Assembly: GCA_019119815.1 (NCBI GenBank)
Contig: DWWH01000033.1
Coordinates: forward strand, 1 to 64,000
Direction of reading: 5' to 3'
Origin: Candidatus Eisenbergiella intestinipullorum
GTDB taxonomy: Bacteria > Bacillota > Clostridia > Lachnospirales > Lachnospiraceae
DNA: 64,000 bases
Shown here: piece by piece, positions 32,111-41,186 of the stretch
Numbering within the stretch: position 1 is the first letter of the stretch
Layout of the letters: the number at the start of each line of letters is the position of its first letter
Made by a program: the position numbers and the translations under genes
The notes under the pieces: generated by a model
Told to the model about the DNA's origin: nothing
Database searches by the model: none
Seen by the model: the letters and a program-made list of their open reading frames with translations, nothing else

Positions 32111-33823
32111 ATGAGTAAAAAGTGGAAACTGTCCGGCCTGCTCCTGCTTCTGGGCGTATTTGTCCTGTTTTTTCTCTCCGGCCTGAAGCAGGCGCAGACC
32201 GCATTCATCAGCATACGGGAAAAGGACGGCAGTCAGGCCGTCTCTGCTCATCTCACCAGCGGGGAAACCTCCGTCTCCATAGACGCCTGGCAGTCCGCCG
32301 GGGGAGATTACTGGCTTTTTCTGCCCTCCTGGGCCGAAGACCGCCTTCTGCAGACGGAGGGGCCGGCTTCGGCATCCGCTTCCGGCCGGAAAAAAAGCTT
32401 CTTTTCCCTGCCCCTGCTGTCCTCCGGCCAGGCCTTTTCCCTTGCGGACGGAAGCAGTCTCACTATCCTCACCGGATCCCGCATCCCCTCGGTTTTTCTC
32501 ACACTCAAACACGACCTTTCCCATATCAGCTCCGATAAGGAGCAGTCCGATTCCGGGCAGGCCCTCATCCTGGACGGGGACGGCAGGACCCTCTATTCCG
32601 GCGGGCTGGACCGTATTAAGGGACGGGGAAATACCAGCTGGGAGCAGGACAAAAAGCCCTACAACATCACCCTGCAGGATGCGGTTTCTCTGCCCGGCAT
32701 GGAAGGGCGGACCGCGGAATATTCCCTCGTAACCTCCAGCGATCTCACCTTTCTTCGGAACCGTATTTCCAACGAAATGGGGCAACTGGCAGGCACCAGC
32801 AGCATGTCCTGCATCCGGGTCAATCTGTATATCAACAACAGCTTTGAGGGTGTCTATGAGCTGTATCAGAAGATCACGCCGGAAAACCTGGGACTGACCG
32901 ATCTGGAAGAGCTGACCGAACAGGCCAACCCTCTGCAGAGCGAAGAAAGCCTGACCCAGCTCACCACCGGCCTGACCATCGATGACTGGAATCAGTCCGT
33001 CACCGGAAAATGGTGGGATTATGAGCACAATCCGGAAAACATCACGGGCGCCTACATCCTGGAGGGAGACAATGCCCTCCGCTACACAGACGAGGCCAGC
33101 GGCTTCATCCTGGCAAGCGGGGCTTATATGGTATCCAAATCCCCAGCTCTTCTGAGCGAAGCGGAATATCAGTACATTCTTTCCTATGTGCAGGAATGCG
33201 AAAACGTCATGCAGCAGAGCGTAGGGCTGAACGATTACCAGGCCCTTTCCGCTTATATCGACATCCCCAGCTTTGTGGGCAAATATCTGGTGGAGGAGGT
33301 CAGCAAGAACATCGACAGCTCCGCCACCAGCCAGTATTTCTTCAAAGACCGGGACGGCCTTCTGTATGCCGGTCCCGTCTGGGACTATGACTGGGCCTAC
33401 GGCGTGGAACGCATACAGGAGGACATCGACTACACGGACCCGGAGGGCTTCTCCGCCCGGGACATTCCCGGAAGCCTGACCTGGTGGCAGCTTCTGTATT
33501 ACAACAACGCCTTCTATCAGGATGTGACATCCGTCTATAAGGACATCCTCTATCCCTGGCTGACCGGCCTGACGGAAAGCGGTCTTTCCGACTGGGCGGA
33601 GGAGCTGTCAGACAGCGCGGTCATGGACTACCTGCGCTGGGGGCGGACGGATGCCGGAACGGGCGGGGCGGACTCTGATCCCGCCGCGGCAGGCACAGAA
33701 TCAGACGCGCAGTCCCTTTCCCCGGTCAGTCAGGCGCGCCGGGCCTACCTGGATCAGGTGGAGCAGGTCCGCTCCTTCCTCGCCGCCAGAAAGGAATTCC
33801 TCTATCGCGAATGGGTGGGGTAG
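32111..33823 (+). CDS. CotH-family protein kinase-like surface protein
   Basis: A 570-residue protein with an N-terminal membrane anchor (LSGLLLLLGVFVLFFLSGLK) and an external body. It matches CotH spore-coat kinase folds: IKGRGNTSWEQDKKPYNITL carries the conserved Gly/Arg and Lys, followed by FLRNRISNEMGQ, CIRVNLYINNSFEGVYELYQ, FVGKYLVEEVSKNIDSSATS and the metal-binding LYAGPVWDYDWAYGVER. The C-terminal part has an Ala/Asp/Gly-rich stretch. CotH proteins phosphorylate coat or surface proteins. The gene starts with AGAGG 6 bases before the ATG. Linkage to VTC and DUF4956 suggests work on a cell-surface polymer or phosphate group rather than only spores. Confidence 0.9.
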   Translation: MSKKWKLSGLLLLLGVFVLFFLSGLKQAQTAFISIREKDGSQAVSAHLTSGETSVSIDAWQSAGGDYWLFLPSWAEDRLLQTEGPASASASGRKKSFFSLPLLSSGQAFSLADGSSLTILTGSRIPSVFLTLKHDLSHISSDKEQSDSGQALILDGDGRTLYSGGLDRIKGRGNTSWEQDKKPYNITLQDAVSLPGMEGRTAEYSLVTSSDLTFLRNRISNEMGQLAGTSSMSCIRVNLYINNSFEGVYELYQKITPENLGLTDLEELTEQANPLQSEESLTQLTTGLTIDDWNQSVTGKWWDYEHNPENITGAYILEGDNALRYTDEASGFILASGAYMVSKSPALLSEAEYQYILSYVQECENVMQQSVGLNDYQALSAYIDIPSFVGKYLVEEVSKNIDSSATSQYFFKDRDGLLYAGPVWDYDWAYGVERIQEDIDYTDPEGFSARDIPGSLTWWQLLYYNNAFYQDVTSVYKDILYPWLTGLTESGLSDWAEELSDSAVMDYLRWGRTDAGTGGADSDPAAAGTESDAQSLSPVSQARRAYLDQVEQVRSFLAARKEFLYREWVG

Positions 33824-33830
33824 CGCGGGC

Positions 33831-33860
33831 TTGTATCTTTTTCCCGTCCTGTAGTATAAT
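33831..33860 (+). promoter_or_regulatory. Promoter of MBOAT-SGNH pair
   Basis: TTGTAT (33831-33836), 18 bases, TATAAT (33855-33860). It starts just after the CotH stop, so the acyltransferase genes can be expressed apart from the upstream trio. Confidence 0.7.
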
Positions 33861-33949
33861 AAATGTTGCTGTTCGGATACCTCCGGACAGCGGTTGATAA
33901 ACTGCGTCAATGACCGGCCGGACCGCTGCCGGGTCAGAAAGGGATCTTC

Positions 33950-35440
33950 ATGCTTTTTAATTCGTTCGGCTACGCCGTTTTTCTCCCCATCGTCTTCCTT
34001 CTGCACTGGCTCGTTCCCCGGAAATGGCGCTGGGCGCTTCTGCTTGCTTCCAGTCTGTTCTTTTACGCTTCCTGGGGCCCGGAATACATCGTTGTTCTCC
34101 TCCTTTCCATTCTGGTTTCCTACTTTGCCGCGCTGTATCTGGAGGGGGCCGGCGCACCGGACAGAAAGGCGGGCCGGAATCCGGGCAGGAAGGCTTCCGG
34201 AGCCGTTCTCCTTCTTTCCATCCTGTTCTGTGCCGGGATGCTTTTTTTCTTTAAATACCTGAACTTCTTTTCTGAAAATATGACCGCTCTGCTGCGGCAG
34301 TTTTCCATTCCCATGCAGCCCTTTACCCTGCGGCTTGCCCTCCCCATCGGGATTTCCTTTTATCTGTTCCAGACGATCAGCTATCTCGTCGATGTATACA
34401 GGGGCAAGATCCCCGCAGAACGGCATCTCGGCATTTATGCGGTCTACATTTCCTTCTTTCCGAAGGTCATGCAGGGCCCCATCGAAAGGGGAGGAGCTCT
34501 TCTTCCCCAGCTGCACAGGCCGGGCCGTTTCCACTACGGTCAGGCTTCCTATGCCGTCAAGCAGATGGCCTGGGGCTTTTTCAAAAAGCTGGTGCTGGCG
34601 GACGGACTTTCCGTTTATGTCAGTCAGGTCTATGATAATCTGCCCTCCTATACCGGCTTTTCTCTCCTTCTTGCTACCTTTTTCTATGCCGTTCAGCTGT
34701 ACTGTGATTTTTCCGGATATACGGACATCGCGCTGGGCTCCGCCGGACTTCTCGGCATCCGCCTTTCGCCCAACTTCCGTTCCCCCTATTTTGCCTCCTC
34801 CATCAAGGATTTCTGGGGCAGATGGCACCTTTCGCTTTCCGGCTGGCTGCGGGACTATATCTACATTCCCCTGGGCGGGAACCGGGTCGGAAGGATCCGC
34901 CATGCCCTCAACATCATGATCACCTTCCTGGTCAGCGGTCTCTGGCACGGGGCGAGCTGGAATTATGTGCTCTGGGGCGGCATCCACGGTGCGCTCCAGG
35001 TGATCGAAGGCTTTTTCCCCTGGAACAAAAAGAGTTCTCCCTTCCAGACCGACAGGCGGCTTCATTCGCTTCTGTGCATCGTCACCGTCCCGGCAACCTT
35101 CCTGCTGGTCTGCTTTGCCTGGATTTTCTTCCGGGCCGCTACCTTCCGGGACGCTCTTTATGTGCTGCGCAACATGTTTACGGGCATCGGCTCCCCCTAC
35201 ACATATTTCCATGACTGCGCGCTGCAGATGGGGCTTACCTTCCGCAACCTGGTGTTTCACTGCCTGCCCATGATCCCGCTGTTTCTGTTCGATCTCGTTT
35301 CCCTGAAGACCGACGTGATCGCCCTGATCTCCAGGCAGCGTTTCTTCATCCGCTGGCCGGTCTATATCCTGCTGCTCTTAGTCATCCTGCTTTTTTCCGA
35401 GAAAGGAGTGACCACAGAATTCATTTATATGCAATTCTGA
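33950..35440 (+). CDS. MBOAT O-acyltransferase (AlgI/DltB-like)
   Basis: A 496-residue polytopic protein that should carry acyl groups across the membrane to an extracellular polymer. It starts MLFNSFGYAVFLPIVFLLHW; AAAGGG lies 6 bases before the ATG. Typical AlgI signatures: LFFYASWGPEYIVVLLLSIL, LPIGISFYLFQTISYLVDVY, SFFPKVMQGPIERGGALLPQ, VQLYCDFSGYTDIALGSAGL, and the catalytic-region FWGRWHLSLSGWLRDYIYIP with ALNIMITFLVSGLWHGASWN containing the conserved His. The partner SGNH gene follows after 9 bp. The acceptor is probably a surface polysaccharide. Confidence 0.96.
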   Translation: MLFNSFGYAVFLPIVFLLHWLVPRKWRWALLLASSLFFYASWGPEYIVVLLLSILVSYFAALYLEGAGAPDRKAGRNPGRKASGAVLLLSILFCAGMLFFFKYLNFFSENMTALLRQFSIPMQPFTLRLALPIGISFYLFQTISYLVDVYRGKIPAERHLGIYAVYISFFPKVMQGPIERGGALLPQLHRPGRFHYGQASYAVKQMAWGFFKKLVLADGLSVYVSQVYDNLPSYTGFSLLLATFFYAVQLYCDFSGYTDIALGSAGLLGIRLSPNFRSPYFASSIKDFWGRWHLSLSGWLRDYIYIPLGGNRVGRIRHALNIMITFLVSGLWHGASWNYVLWGGIHGALQVIEGFFPWNKKSSPFQTDRRLHSLLCIVTVPATFLLVCFAWIFFRAATFRDALYVLRNMFTGIGSPYTYFHDCALQMGLTFRNLVFHCLPMIPLFLFDLVSLKTDVIALISRQRFFIRWPVYILLLLVILLFSEKGVTTEFIYMQF

Positions 35441-35449
35441 GAGATGCCC

Positions 35450-36634
35450 ATGAAAAAATTTATTGTCAAATGTGTTCTCGCCGTCTGCATCACCCTCTGC
35501 TGTCTGTTTTATCTGGACATGATGTATGAACAGAAGGTCAGCACCGGCATGTCGGAGATCAACGCCTTTCATTTCATACCGGAAAACATTCAGATCGCCA
35601 ACGTGGGGAGCTCCCACGGCCAGTGCGCCTTCAACTGGGACACGCTCGCGCAGGAGCGGGGCTATGAAACCTTTAACTTCGCCCTCACCAGCCAGTCCTT
35701 CCTGTACGATTACTCTCTGATCAACATGCATAAGGACGATTTTTCGCCGGGCAGCATCCTGTTCATTCCCGTCTCCTACTTCTCCTTCAATGAGGAGGCC
35801 ACCAGCCCGGAGGATCAGGAGGCCATCAGCGTCCGCTATTACCGCATTCTGTCCCCTCAGTACAATCCGGACTACAGCCTGTACAAGGATCTGGTCACCG
35901 TCCGCTTCCCCATCCTTTCCGCCGGAGACGAGATCTTCGAGCTGTTCAAACCGCCCATCATCTTCCCGTCTCTGTCCGAAAACAAGAAAAATGTCGTATA
36001 TGCGGCGGAAGCACAGGCCGGCGAAAGCACGGCGTCAGATGCCGAAAGCATGACGGATGACGGCCGGACCGCGGCAGACGCCGAAAGCACGACGGACGAC
36101 GGCCAGACCGCGGCAGACGCCGAAAGCACGACGGATGACGGCCGGACCGCGGCAGACGCCGAAAGCGCAGCAGACACCGGAAACACGGCGGATGCGGCTC
36201 AGGAGGGCACGCCGGAGGAAATCTACGGCGCCGAAACCGTTCAGGAATTTCAGGAGAAAGGGCTGGCAAGATACCGGAGACATTTTGAGAACAGAGAAGA
36301 ATATTTTGAAGCGGACAAACGGCAGAAGCTGGTCGATCTGATCACCCTGTGCAAGGAAAACGACATCGTTCCGGTCCTGATCACAACGCCCTTTACGATC
36401 TACTATAATCAGTATGTATCGGCAGATTTTCTGTATGATTTCTACACGGTCATCAACGACATCGCTCTGGAATACGGGGTCAGCTACTATGACTACTCCC
36501 ATGATGAACGGTTCCAGACGAATCTGAAATATTTCGGAGACGCAGATCATCTGAACGAGGAAGGCGCAGTCTATTTTACCGGCCTTCTGACGGAAGAAGT
36601 GGCCGAGCTTTCCGCCTACCTGGAAACGCACTGA
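35450..36634 (+). CDS. Membrane-anchored SGNH-like acyltransfer partner (AlgJ/DltD role)
   Basis: About 394 residues, starting MKKFIVKCVLAVCITLCCLF; GAGAG stands 6 bases before this ATG, while another ATG two codons earlier (35444) overlaps it. An N-terminal anchor is followed by an external SGNH-type domain: IQIANVGSSHGQCAFNW gives the Ser block, and FGDADHLNEEGAVYFTGLL gives the Asp/His block. A 13-residue repeat (A-E-S-T-T-D-D-G-R-T-A-A-D) occurs about 3.3 times between the two halves. With the MBOAT protein it likely completes O-acetylation outside the cell. The family is assigned from context and these two blocks. Confidence 0.82.
   Translation: MKKFIVKCVLAVCITLCCLFYLDMMYEQKVSTGMSEINAFHFIPENIQIANVGSSHGQCAFNWDTLAQERGYETFNFALTSQSFLYDYSLINMHKDDFSPGSILFIPVSYFSFNEEATSPEDQEAISVRYYRILSPQYNPDYSLYKDLVTVRFPILSAGDEIFELFKPPIIFPSLSENKKNVVYAAEAQAGESTASDAESMTDDGRTAADAESTTDDGQTAADAESTTDDGRTAADAESAADTGNTADAAQEGTPEEIYGAETVQEFQEKGLARYRRHFENREEYFEADKRQKLVDLITLCKENDIVPVLITTPFTIYYNQYVSADFLYDFYTVINDIALEYGVSYYDYSHDERFQTNLKYFGDADHLNEEGAVYFTGLLTEEVAELSAYLETH
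36041..36196 (+). repeat. 39-bp in-frame tandem repeat
   Basis: Three full units (36041-36079, 36080-36118, 36119-36157) and a degenerate fourth encode A-E-S-x-T-D-D-G-x-T-A-A-D. The units differ by a few bases. Such a tract can change length by slippage and makes a flexible acidic linker inside the SGNH-like protein. Confidence 0.85.
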
Positions 36635-36698
36635 GAAAAAGACGCTCCCGCCATCCACGCCGGATGCGGGCGCCATCGGAAAAATGCTTCCGGCCGCC

Positions 36699-36744
36699 AA
36701 AGACGCCGCTCTGCGGGGAGATTCCCGCCAGGCGGCGTCTTTTT
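36699..36744. terminator. Bidirectional terminator
   Basis: AAGACGCCGC (36700-36709) pairs with GCGGCGTCTT (36732-36741), with an inner GCGGG/CCCGC stem. A run of As precedes it and Ts follow, so it serves both the SGNH gene and the convergent GH3 gene. Confidence 0.88.
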
Positions 36745-36838
36745 ACAAATCCTGATCGGGAGAGGCCAAAGAGGAACGCATTTCGTCCTGCCTTTCCCTG
36801 CTGCCTCTTTCCGGGGCGGCTGTTCTCCGGAAGCTGTT

Positions 36839-38986
36839 CTATTCCAGCGTCAGCTCTATCTTCACCGGACGCATTCCCGTAAGAGCTGCGCTCCTGTCAT
36901 CCGGCTGGCTGGTTCCCACATACAGGCTGAAGCGCTTTCCGTCCACATATCTTCTTCCCTCCTCATCCACGATGGTAAGGGCGGATGCCGGAACGGTCAG
37001 GCTCACTTCTCTGGTCTCTCCCGCCTTCAGGCTCACTCTGGCAAAAGCGCAGAGGGAAGGATGCAGAGGAGCAAAAGCGGAATCCTCCGCATGAATGTAT
37101 GCCTGCAGCACCTCGTCCGTATCGTATTCCCCGGCATTTTCCAGGACTGCCTTTACCGCAATATCCCTGTCCGCCTCCGCTCTGCCGGAGACAGACGCAT
37201 CCGCGAGGGAGGCGCTTTTTACCGCCACGCGGCCGTAGGTCAGGCCGTAGCCGAAGGGATAAAGGGGAGCTTTTTCCAGATAGCGGTAGGTCCTTCCCTT
37301 CATGGAGTAGTCTTCAAAGGCCGGGAAGCCGTCCAGGTCACGGTAGAAGGTCACCGGAAGCTTTCCGGAAGGGGAACAGGTGCCGAACAGGATGTCCGCA
37401 GCAGCCTTTCCTCCTCTCGCTCCGGGATACCACACCTGCAGGATGGCATTCACATGCTCATCGGCAAAGCTCAGATCCACCGCGCTTCCCGCAAGAACGC
37501 ACAGGACCACGGGCCTGCCGCAGCCCGCCACCGCTTCCAGAAGCTCTCTCTGGGATTCGGGAAGCTGCAGATCCACCTTATCGCCGGAAGCATAATTGTT
37601 CCCGGTATCTCCTTCCTCTCCCTCCAAAGTCTCGTCCAGTCCCAGACAGAGCACCACCACATCGCTGTGCTCCGCCACTGTAAGCGCTTCCGAAATGCGG
37701 TCCTGCCGCCAGGCAAGTCCCTCCACCCGGTCTTTATACAGGTGACAGCCCTCGGAGTAAAGGACGCGCACCTCTTCGCCCGCCGCATCCTGGATTCCCT
37801 CCAGCATGGTGATATAGCGGGAAGAAGTTCCGTGATAATTTCCCACCAGAGCTCTCCTGCTGTCCGCGTTCGGCCCGATCACGCCGATGGTCTTCAGCCT
37901 GTCCTTCTTCAGGGGCAGGGTACCGTCGTTTTTCAAAAGCACCATGCCCTCTCTTGCGATCTTCTGTGCCAGCTCCAGATGTTCCCTGCATTCCACCACT
38001 TCATAAGGGATGTCGTCATATTCGTTCCGGTCAAAGCATCCGAGCAGATAACGGGTGGTAAACAGCCGCTCTGCAGCCTGTGTAATCTCCTCTTCCGTCA
38101 CCAGCCCTTGAGCATGGGCCTTGAGAAGATGCAGATAGGTAACGCCGCAGTTCACGTCACAGCCCGCCTTCAGCGCCATCGCTGCGGATTCCTCCGGCGT
38201 TTTCGTCACGCAGTGATGCTCATGAAAGTCCTTGATGGCCCAGCAGTCCGATACAAAATGGCCCCGGAATCCCCATTCTCCTCTTAAGATCTCCCGGATC
38301 AGCGTGTTGCTTCCGCAGCAGGGCTCCCCGTTGGTGCGGTTATAGGCTCCCATGACAGCCTCTACGTTTCCTTCCTTCACGCACGCTTCAAAGGCGGGAA
38401 GATACGTTTCATACATATCCTTCTTCCCCGCGACGGCGTTGAATTCATGGCGCACTCCCTCCGGCCCGGAGTGCACGGCGAAATGCTTGGCGCAGGCGGC
38501 GGTCTTCAGATATTCCTTTTTTTCGCCCTCTGTCTCCTCCGTTCCCTGCAGGCCTTCCACGTAGGCCACGCCCAGGCGTGAGGTCAGATACGGGTCTTCT
38601 CCGTAGGTCTCATGTCCTCTTCCCCATCTGGGATCTCTGAAAATGTTCACGTTGGGAGACCAGAAGGTCAGCCCCTTGTAGATGTCTCTGTCATTGTGCT
38701 TTGCATACTCATTGTACTTGGCGCGTCCCTCGGTGGCTACCGCATCCCCGATGGTGCGAAGCAGCTTTTCGTCAAAGGCCGCAGCCATTCCGATGGCCTG
38801 CGGGAAGCTGGTTGCCACTCCCGCTCTCGCCACTCCGTGCAGCGCCTCGTTCCACCAGTTATAGGCTGGGATCCCCAGCCTGGGGATCGCCGGAGAGTCA
38901 TAGCGAAGCTGAGAAGCCTTCTCTTCCAGCGACATCTGAGCTACCAGTTTCTTTGCGGCCTCCTCGGCCCTCTTTCTGTCCTTCAT
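36839..38986 (-). CDS. GH3 beta-glycosidase (beta-xylosidase/glucosidase type)
   Basis: A 715-residue cytosolic retaining glycosidase starting MKDRKRAEEAAKKLVAQMSL; GAAGG lies 9 bases upstream. The N-terminal TIM barrel contains IPAYNWWNEALHGVARAG, FWSPNVNIFRDPRWGRGHET and the nucleophile Asp247 in FRGHFVSDCWAIKDF. The alpha/beta sandwich follows (IGVIGPNADSRRALVGNYHG), with a C-terminal fibronectin-III-like domain (VLQAYIHAEDSAFAPLHPSL). NWWNEALHG is typical of GH3 xylosidases. There is no signal peptide, so it acts on imported oligosaccharides. It has its own position between convergent and co-directional genes, without an obvious regulator. Confidence 0.96.
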   Translation of the reverse strand: MKDRKRAEEAAKKLVAQMSLEEKASQLRYDSPAIPRLGIPAYNWWNEALHGVARAGVATSFPQAIGMAAAFDEKLLRTIGDAVATEGRAKYNEYAKHNDRDIYKGLTFWSPNVNIFRDPRWGRGHETYGEDPYLTSRLGVAYVEGLQGTEETEGEKKEYLKTAACAKHFAVHSGPEGVRHEFNAVAGKKDMYETYLPAFEACVKEGNVEAVMGAYNRTNGEPCCGSNTLIREILRGEWGFRGHFVSDCWAIKDFHEHHCVTKTPEESAAMALKAGCDVNCGVTYLHLLKAHAQGLVTEEEITQAAERLFTTRYLLGCFDRNEYDDIPYEVVECREHLELAQKIAREGMVLLKNDGTLPLKKDRLKTIGVIGPNADSRRALVGNYHGTSSRYITMLEGIQDAAGEEVRVLYSEGCHLYKDRVEGLAWRQDRISEALTVAEHSDVVVLCLGLDETLEGEEGDTGNNYASGDKVDLQLPESQRELLEAVAGCGRPVVLCVLAGSAVDLSFADEHVNAILQVWYPGARGGKAAADILFGTCSPSGKLPVTFYRDLDGFPAFEDYSMKGRTYRYLEKAPLYPFGYGLTYGRVAVKSASLADASVSGRAEADRDIAVKAVLENAGEYDTDEVLQAYIHAEDSAFAPLHPSLCAFARVSLKAGETREVSLTVPASALTIVDEEGRRYVDGKRFSLYVGTSQPDDRSAALTGMRPVKIELTLE

Positions 38987-39141
38987 TTTTCTGATCCTTC
39001 CTCCATCCTTTCGGCGCTTCCGCCCATGCAGACGCCCTGTGCGGCACTTCCTCTGCGTACGGTGCGCCAACCGTTCTTTTTTGTCTTTTCAGTATACCTC
39101 CTTCTCCGTCCGGCCGCTTCCGAAATATGGCTTTCCGATGA

Positions 39142-39765
39142 TCAAATCCTGCGGTTTTTTCCCCGGCAGCTTCTCCACAGCCGCATCAGCGCCACTGCCA
39201 GCGCTGTGGCTGCCCCGATCTTGATCAGGGCGGAATAGGCATCCGTATATTCCAGGATGATCTCCCAGGATCCTCCTGCCGCCGTTCCCAGAAGGACCAG
39301 CGCGGCATCCCAGATCAGACTGCCGGACAGCGTATAGATCGTGAAGCGGGCAGGCCTCATACCGGCCATTCCGGCGGGTATGGAAATCAGACTTCGCAGA
39401 ATGGGCACACACCTGCCGAAAAAGACCGCCTTCTCTCCTTTTCGCTGAAACCACGCCATCGTGTCCGTTATCTCCTTTTCCTGAAACCCCAGCTTCTTTG
39501 CCGGCCTTCCGGAAAAAAGCCCGCGAAGCCGTTCCGGGCTCATCAGACGTCCCATTCCGTAGAACAGCCATGCTCCCGCCAGAGAGGCCAGCGTGGAAGA
39601 CAGGATCACGCCGGTCACAGTGAGATCCGTACAGGTAGTCAGAAACCCGCCGAAGGTGAGGATCACCTCCGACGGGATCGGCGGGAAAACGGTCTCCAGA
39701 AGGATCAGCATGCCAATCCCCGGATACCCAAACTGATTCATGATCTGCTGCACCATTTCCTGCAT
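39142..39765 (-). CDS. DedA-family membrane protein
   Basis: A 207-residue protein with the DedA/SNARE-associated (VTT) domain: the N-terminal FGYPGIGMLILLETVFPPIPSE (first conserved block), followed by EVILTFGGFLTT, the glycine helix LASLAGAWLFYGMGRLM and the signature FFGRCVPILRSLISIPAGMA, then helices LSGSLIWDAALVLLGTAAGG and ALIKIGAATALAVALMRL. DedA proteins act as lipid scramblases or undecaprenyl-phosphate/phospholipid transporters. A Lys-rich C-terminal tail is cytosolic. The ribosome site (AGGAAGGAAA) is rather far from the chosen ATG. Confidence 0.94.
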   Translation of the reverse strand: MQEMVQQIMNQFGYPGIGMLILLETVFPPIPSEVILTFGGFLTTCTDLTVTGVILSSTLASLAGAWLFYGMGRLMSPERLRGLFSGRPAKKLGFQEKEITDTMAWFQRKGEKAVFFGRCVPILRSLISIPAGMAGMRPARFTIYTLSGSLIWDAALVLLGTAAGGSWEIILEYTDAYSALIKIGAATALAVALMRLWRSCRGKNRRI

Positions 39766-39841
39766 GGACCGGACCCGTTTCCTTCCTGCTCTTTTCTGAT
39801 TTCAGTCTATGCAGCCTGCAGGCCGTCCCATGCAGGATACC

Positions 39842-40333
39842 TCAGTCCTCCTTCCGTCCGTTCTCCAGAAGCTCGATGGCCACCTTCAGATCCTTTTCGG
39901 CGGACAGATAGGCATATCTCCCGCTCCCGTCCGCGTACTCGCCCTTCTGTTCCAGCGTCATGCCGAAATCCCTGCAGTTTTCAATGGCCTGCTCCATGCG
40001 CATGCCGCCCACATTGAAAGCGAGATGATGGATCCCCTCTCCGTGCGTATCCAGGAATTCCCTCCAGGTGGACGGCGCCTCATTGGGCTGAATCAGCTCG
40101 ATCTGAAAGCCCGGGAAATTGAAAAAAGAAAGAAGGCTCTTCGCCTCCGGCGCATCCTCCCCTTTGTACTGAGTATGGGTGACGGCATATTCCCCGGAAT
40201 CTCCCACGGGCGGCTCCTCCACGCCGAGAAACTGCGCCCACTTCCGTTTGGTTTCATAAATGTCCTTCACCACAAAGCCGATCTGAACGACCGTGCTGCT
40301 CCCTGCGATACCGTTTTCTCCTTCTCTGCTCAT
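39842..40333 (-). CDS. VOC (glyoxalase/methylmalonyl-CoA epimerase-like) protein
   Basis: A 163-residue protein of the vicinal oxygen chelate superfamily. The paired beta-alpha-beta modules are visible: VVQIGFVVKDIYETKRKWAQ then FQIELIQPNEAPSTWREFLD, and GIHHLAFNVGGMRMEQAIEN then VAIELLENG. Candidate metal ligands are His in GIHHLAF and Glu in IELIQP and IELLEN. IHHLAFNV resembles methylmalonyl-CoA epimerases, but the function remains open. Its ATG overlaps the stop of the upstream cytidylate-kinase-like gene (ATGA), so the two are translated together. Confidence 0.88.
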   Translation of the reverse strand: MSREGENGIAGSSTVVQIGFVVKDIYETKRKWAQFLGVEEPPVGDSGEYAVTHTQYKGEDAPEAKSLLSFFNFPGFQIELIQPNEAPSTWREFLDTHGEGIHHLAFNVGGMRMEQAIENCRDFGMTLEQKGEYADGSGRYAYLSAEKDLKVAIELLENGRKED

Positions 40334-40971
40334 GCTTCCTCCTCCGGCTTTCCCGCCGCTTCCTCATTTTCTTCCAGATACCCCTTCAGCTTCAGATAAG
40401 CGATGATCAGCTCCACCGCCCCGTCCACGCCTGTCTGAGAGGTATTGATCATCAGGGCCTTGTTCCGTTTGTCGCCCCATTCCTCGTCCGTATAATACTG
40501 ATAATAATTTCGGCGGATCTTCTCCGTCTTCCGGATCAGCTTCGCCGCCTTCTGTCTGTCCCCCAGATGGTACATCCGCTTGATCCTGCGGATCTTGTCC
40601 TCCATATTCGCATAAATGAACACATTTACCACATCATCCTGATAGGCCAGGATCACATCCGCGCAGCGTCCCACCACCACGCAGGACTCCTCCCTGGACT
40701 TGTGAAGGATAAAATCCGCCTGCATGTCAAACAGCTTTTCATTCAGATTCTCCGACTCGAAATCATAGGGAATGAGCGTTTCCCTGAAGGGCGAGGACTT
40801 CACCTCGTCCCGGTTCATCAGCTCCTCCACGCTGATCCCGCTCTTTCTGGAGATCTCATTCAGTATGATCCTGTCCAGGAAGGTGAATCCCAGACGCTCC
40901 GCCAGCTTCTCTCCCACCTCATGTCCGCCGCTTCCATACTCTCTTCCGATCGTGATCGTTACTTTCTTCAT
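40330..40971 (-). CDS. Cytidylate kinase-like P-loop protein
   Basis: A 213-residue protein of the cytidylate-kinase-like (AAA_26) family found in Clostridia. It starts MKKVTITIGREYGSGGHEVG, where GREYGSGG is the modified P-loop characteristic of this group; ERLGFTFLDRIILNEISRKS and ESCVVVGRCADVILAYQD follow, then RIKRMYHLGDRQKAAKLIRK (lid arginines) and ALMINTSQTGVDGAVELI. The true substrate is unknown; housekeeping Cmk is a different, closer-to-classical protein. It is translationally coupled to the VOC protein. Confidence 0.9.
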   Translation of the reverse strand: MKKVTITIGREYGSGGHEVGEKLAERLGFTFLDRIILNEISRKSGISVEELMNRDEVKSSPFRETLIPYDFESENLNEKLFDMQADFILHKSREESCVVVGRCADVILAYQDDVVNVFIYANMEDKIRRIKRMYHLGDRQKAAKLIRKTEKIRRNYYQYYTDEEWGDKRNKALMINTSQTGVDGAVELIIAYLKLKGYLEENEEAAGKPEEEA

Positions 40972-41186
40972 ACCCTCCTCCTGTCTGCCGCCGTCCGGCG
41001 GCCGTCCTATCCTGCTTTCTTTTGTCCCATACTCCCTGCCGTCCTTCTGCTTCTATTGTACCATGGATGACACGCTGCTCCAAGCGGGAAGTTTTCTGTC
41101 AAAGAACACATTTTTTGTGGTATACTTGGGGCAACGGGCGCTGCCGCTGCAAAAGGGGTGTCCGCGGAAAGGGGCTTTTATCGATC

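Noticed and set aside
36839-38986. Possible fusion or frameshift in GH3 because of the long upstream open frame to 39070
   Set aside because: The extension is Arg/Lys-rich with no ribosome site; the family start MKDRKRAEEAAKKL fits normal GH3 length.
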